Shown here in pieces: positions 1-5,314 of a stretch of DNA of 12,388 nt (position 1 is its first letter; each line of letters starts with the position of its first letter). Origin of the DNA: JBFHRB01 sp041591915 (GTDB taxonomy: Bacteria; Actinomycetota; Nitriliruptoria; Nitriliruptorales; Nitriliruptoraceae); assembly GCA_041591915.1 (NCBI GenBank), contig JBFHRB010000086.1, forward strand, positions 1 to 12,388, read 5' to 3'. Under the pieces are notes generated by a model. It made no database searches. It worked only from the letters and a program-made list of their open reading frames with translations, and was not told the DNA's origin. Position numbers and translations under genes: made by a program.

Positions 1-439
1 CAACGTGCTCGCCCATTGCGGGAGCTTCACGGACGAGCGCTACACCGACGAGGAGTGGAAGCTCGTCAACGAGTCCCGCAAGATCCTCGACATCCCCGGC
101 CTCCGGGTGAGCCCGACCTGCGTCCGCGTGCCGGTGCTGGTGGGCCACTCGATCAACGCGCGGCTGACGTTCGCCAACCCGGTCGACCGCGACGACGCGA
201 TCGCGGCCATGGACGGCTTCCCGGGCCTGGTGATCGAGGACGGCGTGGACGCCGAGGGTGAGGCGCTCGCCTACCCCACGCCCCTCGAGGCGGCGGGTCG
301 CGACGAGGTGTTCGTCGGCCGCGTCCGCAACGACCTCGCCGACCGCAACAGCCTCAACCTCTGGGTCGTGGGCGACAACCTGCTCAAGGGCGCCGCACTC
401 AACGCCGTCCAGATCGCGGAGCTCGTCGCCGCCGAGTGA
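1..439 (+). CDS. asd: Aspartate-semialdehyde dehydrogenase, C-terminal part (5'-truncated by window edge)
   Basis: NADPH-dependent enzyme that reduces aspartyl phosphate to aspartate semialdehyde, the branch point to lysine/diaminopimelate, threonine and methionine; cytoplasmic. The reading frame is open from base 2 and no start is expected here, so only about the last 145 residues are present. Visible family hallmarks are the EEWKLVNESRKIL helix, the CVRVPVLVGHS segment holding the substrate-binding Arg and the general acid/base His, and the closing WVVGDNLLKGAALNAVQIAE helix. The active-site Cys and the NADP-binding fold lie upstream, outside the window. It ends in TGA and converges on the GGDEF-EAL gene with 43 bp between the stops; no convincing terminator was seen in that gap. 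The family assignment is secure; whether the missing part is intact cannot be judged. Confidence 0.96.
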   Translation, partial: NVLAHCGSFTDERYTDEEWKLVNESRKILDIPGLRVSPTCVRVPVLVGHSINARLTFANPVDRDDAIAAMDGFPGLVIEDGVDAEGEALAYPTPLEAAGRDEVFVGRVRNDLADRNSLNLWVVGDNLLKGAALNAVQIAELVAAE

Positions 440-482
440 CCCGCGATCGGCCGCGGCACGAGGTCCTCGATCTCCTCCCTGC

Positions 483-2717
483 TCAGGCCTCCTGCCGCAC
501 CGCGGCGTCGAGGCGGACGATCCCGTTGCCCATGGCCTTGCCGAGCTCCGTTGGCGTCAGCGGACGGGCGAACAGGAAGCCCTGGCCGAGCTGGCAGTCC
601 AGGGACCGGAACCGGCGGAGCTGCTCCACGTGCTCGATGCCCTCCGCGACCGTCGTCAGCGACAGGCTCGTGCCCAGCTCGACGAGGGCACGCAGGACGC
701 CCGGGTTCGCGCTGCCGTCGGTGAGGCCGTGCACGAACGACCGGTCGATCTTCAGCACGTCGAACGGGTAGCGCTGCAGGTAGCTGAGGGCCGAGTAGCC
801 CGTCCCGAAGTCGTCGACGGCCAGCCTCACGCCCAGCGACTTGAGGTCGCGCATGAGGGCGAGCGTGTCGTCGTCGTCACCGAGCACCGAGCTCTCGGTC
901 ACCTCGAGGGTCAGGTGGTGGGGGGCGAGGCCCGACGACCCGAGGGCGCGGGCGACGTCGGCGACGACGTCGCCGTAGCCGAGCTGACGTGCCGAGATGT
1001 TGACCGCGACACCGAGGTCTCCAGCGCCCGGCAGCGTCTGCTGCCAGGCCGCCACCTGCGCGCAGGCCTCGCGCAGCACCCAGCGGCCGAGCGGGATGAT
1101 GAGGCCGGTCTCCTCGGCGAGGGGGATGAACTCGTTCGGCGGCACGAGCGCGCCGTCCTCGCGCTGCCACCGCACCAGCGCCTCCACGTCCCGGATCCGG
1201 CCGGTCTCCAGGTCGACGATCGGCTGGTAGTGGAGGACGAACTGGCGCTCCTCGACCGCGCGCCGCAGCTCCTGCTCCAGCTGCAGGCGGCGTTGGGCCT
1301 GGACGTGCATCTCCTCCTCGAAGAGCTCGTAGCGGCCCTTGCCCGCGTTCTTGGCCATGTACATGGCGAGGTCGGCGTCGCGCATCAGCTCCTCGGAGCC
1401 CCGTGATCCGTCACCGATGGCGATCCCGATGGAGGCGCCGACGAAGACCCGCTGGCCGTCGAGGTCGACAGACGCGTGCAGCGACTCCAGGATGCGCTCG
1501 GCCACGCGCGCCGCGTCCGCCTGGGTGCTGATGTCCTCGAGCAGCACCGCGAACTCGTCGCCGCCGAAACGGGCCACGGTGTCCGCATCGCGTACACAGA
1601 AGCTCAGGCGCTCGGCGACCTCGACGAGGAGGGCATCGCCGGCGTCGTGGCCGAGGCTGTCGTTGACGTGCTTGAACCCGTCGAGGTCGAGGAACAGCAC
1701 GGCGTAGGTCTGGGGGCGGCGTCGAGCGCGAGCCGTGACGTGGTCGAGCCGGTCACGGAACAGGTCACGGTTCGCGAGGTCGGTCAGCCCGTCGTGGAAG
1801 GCACGGTGCTGGATCTCGGCCTCGAGACGGCGACGCTCGGTGACGTCGCGCACGGTCAGGACGATGCCCTGCACGGCGGCGTCGTCGAGGGCGTTGCGCC
1901 ACGAGGTCTCGACGGGGACGCGGCGCCCGTCCTTGCTCAGCAGCGTCGCCGCCGACAGGTCGCGCTTGGCACCGCTCGTCACCATGTGGGCGAGCTGCGC
2001 CCGGCAGTCGGCCTGGTCGGCTTCGTCCAGGATCGACTGGAACTGACGGCCAACGAGTTCGTCGTCGCGGAAGTTGAACCAGGAGGCGGCCGGCGACTGA
2101 TAGGTGATGATGCCCCGTCGGTCGATGACGAAGACGACGTCGGCAGCCTCACGCACGAGCGCGCGGAAGCGCTGCTCGCTGCGGCCCACCTCGGCCCGCG
2201 CGTCCTCGGTCTCGACCATCATCCGCGTCATGCGCCGCACGACGGCGATCAACGCGAGTGCACCGAGCACCGCCACCCCATGCACCTCCGGCGCGGCGAT
2301 CAGGCTCGGGACCAGCCCTGCGTGGATCGTCCACTGACCGAGAGCGAGCGCCCCGAGGCACCAGCCCAGCGCCGCTCGCGCCGAGCCCGAGCCGGCCGTA
2401 CGCAGGGCGTCGGCGACCGCGAAGACCAGCAGCAGGGACAGCGCCGCACCCCAGCCCGTCGCGTACATCAGGACCGACAGCGCCAGCACCTCGACGCCGA
2501 GACGGACGTGGAGCTGCCAACCGCCCCCACCGAGGCGGGCGTGGACGACGGCGATCGCCACCGTGACCGCCACGCCGAGAGCGGCGAACACCACGACCGG
2601 GATCGAGAACGCGAACCCCGCGCTCACCAAGGCGGCCACCGCGACGACCGCGAGCCACAGCTCGGGTACCTCGCTCACCGGACGACGCCAGACATCGGAC
2701 GACAGCACCTGGCGCAT
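483..2717 (-). CDS. Membrane PAS-GGDEF-EAL cyclic-di-GMP turnover protein
   Basis: A 744-residue protein predicted to make and/or degrade the second messenger cyclic di-GMP at the inner face of the membrane. Residues about 20-160 hold four or five hydrophobic segments without a recognised sensor name. A PAS domain spans about 180-292, ending in the typical VRDVTERRRLE link. A GGDEF domain spans about 300-468 with an intact GGDEF (385-389) and an RxxD inhibitory site (R376-D379) five residues before it. An EAL domain spans about 478-735 with E512-A-L, N573, E605, the DDFGTG aspartates D635/D636, K656 and E692, all the usual metal and catalytic positions. Both halves look competent, so the net activity cannot be read from sequence. 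The ATG is supported by GGGAGG six bases upstream. It follows the mazG-like gene by 106 bp, so it may have its own promoter. Confidence 0.95.
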   Translation of the reverse strand: MRQVLSSDVWRRPVSEVPELWLAVVAVAALVSAGFAFSIPVVVFAALGVAVTVAIAVVHARLGGGGWQLHVRLGVEVLALSVLMYATGWGAALSLLLVFAVADALRTAGSGSARAALGWCLGALALGQWTIHAGLVPSLIAAPEVHGVAVLGALALIAVVRRMTRMMVETEDARAEVGRSEQRFRALVREAADVVFVIDRRGIITYQSPAASWFNFRDDELVGRQFQSILDEADQADCRAQLAHMVTSGAKRDLSAATLLSKDGRRVPVETSWRNALDDAAVQGIVLTVRDVTERRRLEAEIQHRAFHDGLTDLANRDLFRDRLDHVTARARRRPQTYAVLFLDLDGFKHVNDSLGHDAGDALLVEVAERLSFCVRDADTVARFGGDEFAVLLEDISTQADAARVAERILESLHASVDLDGQRVFVGASIGIAIGDGSRGSEELMRDADLAMYMAKNAGKGRYELFEEEMHVQAQRRLQLEQELRRAVEERQFVLHYQPIVDLETGRIRDVEALVRWQREDGALVPPNEFIPLAEETGLIIPLGRWVLREACAQVAAWQQTLPGAGDLGVAVNISARQLGYGDVVADVARALGSSGLAPHHLTLEVTESSVLGDDDDTLALMRDLKSLGVRLAVDDFGTGYSALSYLQRYPFDVLKIDRSFVHGLTDGSANPGVLRALVELGTSLSLTTVAEGIEHVEQLRRFRSLDCQLGQGFLFARPLTPTELGKAMGNGIVRLDAAVRQEA

Positions 2718-2723
2718 GACGCG

Positions 2724-2729
2724 CCTCCC
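2724..2729 (-). promoter_or_regulatory. Ribosome binding site of the GGDEF-EAL gene
   Basis: GGGAGG on the minus strand, six bases before the ATG at 2717. It is a strong match to the anti-Shine-Dalgarno sequence and fixes the start. Confidence 0.8.
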
Positions 2730-2786
2730 ATCAACACAACACGGAACTCCCTATCCGGGTGTCGACAGGTCGGGCCATGCAGTCGA

Positions 2787-2802
2787 TACGCCGTTCGGCG
2801 TA
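2787..2802. repeat. Inverted repeat upstream of the GGDEF-EAL gene
   Basis: Arms TACGCCG and CGGCGTA are separated by TT (7+2+7). It lies between the mazG-like stop (2824) and the GGDEF-EAL start (2717). It could be an operator for the cyclic-di-GMP gene or a weak terminator hairpin for the genes above it. No T-run follows on the minus strand, so an operator is slightly more likely. Function is inferred only. Confidence 0.45.
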
Positions 2803-2805
2803 CTG

Positions 2806-2815
2806 ACAGCGCTGT
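2806..2815. repeat. 10-bp perfect palindrome ACAGCGCTGT
   Basis: Lies three bases from the inverted repeat at 2787-2802, with the two centres 16 bp apart. It is short enough to arise by chance in GC-rich DNA and is listed because of the paired arrangement in a 106-bp intergenic gap. Confidence 0.3.
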
Positions 2816-2823
2816 GGTTCGCG

Positions 2824-3108
2824 TCAGTTCCCGCAGGCGCAGGGGGAGGCGTGGCACTTCGGGCAGCCGTCGCGGTAGCGACCCGCCGCGTCGGCGATGT
2901 CGATGCCCATGAGGTCGGCCAGGCTCACGAGCCAGGCCAGGACGTCCGAGAACTCCTCGACCTGGTTGTCCCGGTCCTCACGACGGATCGCGCGCGAGAG
3001 CTCACCGACCTCCTCGGCGAACCACATGAACGTGCCCTCGACGCCGCGCGCCTTGTCGGCCGCCCCGTACGTGTCGGCGATCGTTCGCTGGAACTCGCGG
3101 AGGTCCAC
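2824..3108 (-). CDS. MazG-like nucleotide pyrophosphohydrolase with cysteine-rich tail
   Basis: A 94-residue single-domain member of the all-alpha NTP pyrophosphohydrolase (MazG) superfamily, which hydrolyses nucleoside triphosphates to monophosphate and pyrophosphate, often as house-cleaning of non-canonical nucleotides. The Mg-binding ExxE...ExxD pattern is present: E33-V-G-E36 in helix 1 and E52-F-S-D55 in helix 2. The last 13 residues carry C82-P-K-C85 and C90-A-C92, a compact four-Cys set that could bind zinc. The substrate cannot be inferred. Translation starts at GTG directly after the TGA of the CDF transporter (no intervening base), which indicates translational coupling. No better in-frame start exists before residue 28, which would remove part of the first helix. 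No strong Shine-Dalgarno sequence is seen, consistent with coupling. Confidence 0.88.
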   Translation of the reverse strand: MDLREFQRTIADTYGAADKARGVEGTFMWFAEEVGELSRAIRREDRDNQVEEFSDVLAWLVSLADLMGIDIADAAGRYRDGCPKCHASPCACGN

Positions 3109-4080
3109 TCAGGTCGTCCGTTCGTGCTCGGGGATCGACAGCGCGTCGAAGCCGTGGGAGTGGTGAGCGTGATCCTGGTGCTCCGGGTGGCCAGCGGGCT
3201 CGAAGTGGATGACGGCGTCCGCGAGCTCAGGCACGGCGCGATGCATGCGGTCCTGCATCTCGTGGGTGATGTCGTGCGCCCGCTGGAACGTCAGGTCGGG
3301 GTCGAGCTCCACACAGACGTCGAGGAAGATCCGCTCCCCGACCATCCGGGCCCGCAGCGTGTGGTGCTCGTGGACCTCGTCGAAGCTGTGGATGGCGTCG
3401 ACGAGCTGGCGCACGACCTCCTCGGACGGGGCCCGGTCGGTGAGCACGTGCGCCGTCTTGCGCAACAGGCCGACGGCGGTGAACGCGACGAACGCCGCGA
3501 CGACGAGGGCGGCGATCGGGTCGGCCAGCTGGAAGCCGGCCTGCGCGGCAGCGAGCCCGATCATGACGGCGATGTTGGACCAGACGTCGGTGGCGAAGTG
3601 CAGCGCGTCGGCCTCCAGCGCAGCCGAGCCGCCCGACTCCTCCGCCGCCCGCTCGAGCCGGCGGGACACCCAGACGTCGACGAGCAGCGAGATCACGATC
3701 ACGACGACGCCGTACCACGGCGTCGACACCTCGGCGCCGGTGCGGAAGCGCTCGAACGCCTCCGTCGCGATGACGCCGACCGTGACGAAGAGCAGGCCGA
3801 GCTGCACGAGCGAGCTCAGCGACTCGATCTTCTCGTGGCCGTACGCGTGGGTGTCGTCGGGTGGGCGCGACCCCAGCTGCACGCCGAAGAGCGCGAACAG
3901 CGACGCCGTCAGGTCGAGCAGTGAGTCGGCTGCGGACGCCCACAACGCGACGGAGCCCGTGATGAAGGCGACGACGGCCTTCATCGCGAGCAGGCCGATG
4001 TTGACGACGATGCTGAGGCCGGCCGCGCGCGTCTTCATCCGGCGGTTGTCGCTGCTGTAGCCGTGATCGTGTGGATGCAT
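3109..4080 (-). CDS. Cation diffusion facilitator (FieF/CzcD-type) divalent metal/proton antiporter
   Basis: A 323-residue inner-membrane exporter of Zn, Fe, Cd or similar divalent cations. Six hydrophobic segments lie at roughly 20-215, followed by a cytoplasmic ferredoxin-like dimer domain (about 216-295). The transport-site quartet is visible as D52 and D56 in TM2 (ADSLLDLTAS) and H161 and D165 in TM5 (HFATDVW). The interface site matching FieF Asp68-His71-His75 is D75-D-T-H78-AYG-H82. A DDHH transport site fits Zn/Fe/Cd-type members. Both ends are histidine-rich (MHPHDHG, and HPEHQDHAHHSHG near 298-310), likely metal-collecting tails. No Shine-Dalgarno sequence precedes the ATG. A weak CATACT at 4087-4092 sits six bases upstream and would suit leaderless translation, but this is tentative; M15 is an alternative start. 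First gene of a probable operon with the mazG-like gene. Confidence 0.94.
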   Translation of the reverse strand: MHPHDHGYSSDNRRMKTRAAGLSIVVNIGLLAMKAVVAFITGSVALWASAADSLLDLTASLFALFGVQLGSRPPDDTHAYGHEKIESLSSLVQLGLLFVTVGVIATEAFERFRTGAEVSTPWYGVVVIVISLLVDVWVSRRLERAAEESGGSAALEADALHFATDVWSNIAVMIGLAAAQAGFQLADPIAALVVAAFVAFTAVGLLRKTAHVLTDRAPSEEVVRQLVDAIHSFDEVHEHHTLRARMVGERIFLDVCVELDPDLTFQRAHDITHEMQDRMHRAVPELADAVIHFEPAGHPEHQDHAHHSHGFDALSIPEHERTT

Positions 4081-4136
4081 GCGGCCAGTATGACCGACGC
4101 CGGCGTCCCCCGAGCACCCACGACCCCGACCAACGA

Positions 4137-4165
4137 CGCAGCCCGCGCCGGTGGCGCGGGCTGCG
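4137..4165 (-). terminator. Strong GC hairpin after tRNA-Pro
   Basis: A perfect 13-bp stem: arm 4137-4149, three-base loop 4150-4152, arm 4153-4165. It begins one base past the encoded CCA of the tRNA. No clear T-run follows (the minus strand reads TCGTTGG), as in many actinobacterial terminators. It most likely ends the tRNA transcript and insulates the CDF gene, whose start is about 57 bp further on. Confidence 0.7.
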
Positions 4166-4166
4166 G

Positions 4167-4244
4167 TGGTCGGGATGGGCGGATTCGAACCGCCGGCCTC
4201 GTCGTCCCGAACGACGCGCGCTAACCAAGCTGCGCTACATCCCG
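4167..4244 (-). tRNA. tRNA-Pro (anticodon CGG), CCA encoded
   Basis: Decodes CCG proline codons. Read on the minus strand, a 7-bp acceptor stem (CGGGATG with CATCCCG) closes perfectly. The D arm has 4-bp GCGC stems around AGCTTGGTTA. The anticodon stem CGTCG/CGACG holds the loop TTCGGGA with anticodon CGG at 4207-4209 and G following it. The variable loop is five bases, and the T arm is GGCGG-TTCGAAT-CCGCC. The discriminator A (4170) is followed by a genomically encoded CCA (4167-4169). A long hairpin follows directly as terminator. The gene stands alone between the metallophosphoesterase and CDF genes; I saw no integrase or duplicated 3' end to suggest use as an attachment site. Confidence 0.97.
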
Positions 4245-4416
4245 GTGGGTGCTGGCCTGCCCGAACGTCGTTCGGCGCGGGAGGAGGGGACGGACGACCT
4301 CCGCAGGAAGCGGGCCGAAGGGTACACGCCGCCCCTCGACGCGCCGAACGCGTACGCGAGGGTGTGCGCCGCCCGCCAGCCCCACCGGGGAGAGGCCCCG
4401 ACGGCCGGCTCGACGG
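4245..4416. other. Intergenic region upstream of tRNA-Pro and downstream of the phosphoesterase gene
   Basis: 172 bp without a credible gene. It holds the 15-bp palindrome at 4261-4275 and presumably the tRNA promoter, for which TACCCT (minus strand, near 4320) is the only -10-like hexamer I noticed, without a convincing -35. A short 5-bp hairpin (4386-4400) follows the phosphoesterase stop but is too weak to call a terminator. Confidence 0.4.
4261..4275. repeat. 15-bp odd palindrome upstream of tRNA-Pro
   Basis: CCGAACG-T-CGTTCGG lies 16 bases before the 5' end of the tRNA on the minus strand. It could be a protein-binding site or a hairpin in the tRNA leader. The function is unknown and chance is possible. 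Confidence 0.35.
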
Positions 4417-5313
4417 TCAGGCCGTGGCCACGAGCATCGTCGCCTCGGGGCGGCACGCGAACCGGAACGGGGCGTACCGGCTCGTGCCCATGCCCGGCGA
4501 GACGTGCAGCCACGCGGAGCGGTAGCGCGACTCGCCCCGCACCTGGTCGAGCGGCAGGTCACAGTTGCCGATGACCGCGCCGACGGGCGGGAACCGCACC
4601 TGGCCACCGTGCGTGTGGCCCGCCACGAGGAGGTCGTAGCCACCCTCGAGGAGCCGGTCGAGCGCCACGGTGTAGGGCGCGTGGACGGCACCGAGTCGCA
4701 GGACGGCCCCGTCGTCACGGACCGAGATCTGGTCGGCGTCGGGGATGACCGCGCCCTCGAGGTGGGGGTCGTCGATGCCGCCGACCGCGACCGTCCCGAC
4801 CCGCGTGTCGACCACGACGGCCTCGTTGTGCAGCGTCCGGTAGCCGGCATCGGCCAGGCCCCCGACGAGCCGCTCGGTGTCCAGGCGCTTGCCGTGGATG
4901 CGCTTGTCAGGGTCGGTGAAGTAGTGGTGGTAGCCCTTGGCGATGGGGCCGTACAGGTCGTTGGACCCCAGGACGAGGATGCCCGGGGTCTCGTCGCCGA
5001 CGAGCGGGGCGAGCAGCTCGACCATCCGCTCCTCGGCTCCCTGGGCGCCCAGCAGGTCCCCGGTCAGCACGACGAGGTCCGCGTCCTCCCCGGCGAGGCC
5101 CTCGAGGAAGGCCTCCTTGCGGCCCTGCGGCGGGTCGAGGTGGATGTCGGAGAGGTGCAGCACGCGCAGCGGCGGGGCGTCGGGCCGACGGAGGAGGCCC
5201 GGCAGCCGGACCTCCCGCAGCCGGTACCAGTCGCGCTCGACGAACGTGCCGTAGGCGACGCAGGCCGCGCCCGCCAGCCCGAGGCCGACAGCGGCACGCG
5301 TCAGGCCGGCCAC
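4417..5313 (-). CDS. Membrane-anchored calcineurin-like metallophosphoesterase (YkuE/Rv3683-like)
   Basis: A putative phosphoesterase with a two-metal centre, 298 residues from the chosen start. One N-terminal hydrophobic segment (about 3-22) is followed by the catalytic domain from about residue 50. Motifs: L-S-D56-I-H58; G-D86 in VVLTGDLL; G-S-N118-D in place of the usual GNHD/E; H211-A-P-Y; and A-G-H233-T-H235-G-G-Q. The metal ligands look complete, but the His normally after the Asn of GNHD is absent, as I recall for actinobacterial relatives. The substrate is unknown. I chose GTG at 5313, one base after the upstream PBP stop (5315-5317), which suggests coupled translation. A longer version starts at GTG 5367 but would overlap the PBP gene by 53 bp. 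The location next to a class A PBP suggests an envelope or lipid-linked role, as inference only. Confidence 0.9.
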   Translation of the reverse strand: MAGLTRAAVGLGLAGAACVAYGTFVERDWYRLREVRLPGLLRRPDAPPLRVLHLSDIHLDPPQGRKEAFLEGLAGEDADLVVLTGDLLGAQGAEERMVELLAPLVGDETPGILVLGSNDLYGPIAKGYHHYFTDPDKRIHGKRLDTERLVGGLADAGYRTLHNEAVVVDTRVGTVAVGGIDDPHLEGAVIPDADQISVRDDGAVLRLGAVHAPYTVALDRLLEGGYDLLVAGHTHGGQVRFPPVGAVIGNCDLPLDQVRGESRYRSAWLHVSPGMGTSRYAPFRFACRPEATMLVATA

Positions 5314-5314
5314 G

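Noticed and set aside
2718..2823. Cyclic-di-GMP riboswitch upstream of the GGDEF-EAL gene
   Set aside because: No GEMM-type conserved core was found; only short palindromes are present.
1476..2912. Plus-strand open frame (478 codons) opposite the GGDEF-EAL gene
   Set aside because: Antisense shadow, His/Arg/Gln-rich, no domain recognised, and it runs across two minus-strand genes and an intergenic gap.
2563..3924. Plus-strand open frame (453 codons) opposite the mazG-like and CDF genes
   Set aside because: Antisense shadow of two well-supported genes, without RBS or motif.
4167..4244. tRNA-Pro as an integrative-element attachment site
   Set aside because: No integrase, no repeated 3' tRNA segment and no change in gene content nearby.
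4386..4400. Terminator hairpin after the metallophosphoesterase gene (CGGGG, 5-base loop, CCCCG)
   Set aside because: Only 5 bp of stem and no T-run; expected by chance in this composition.
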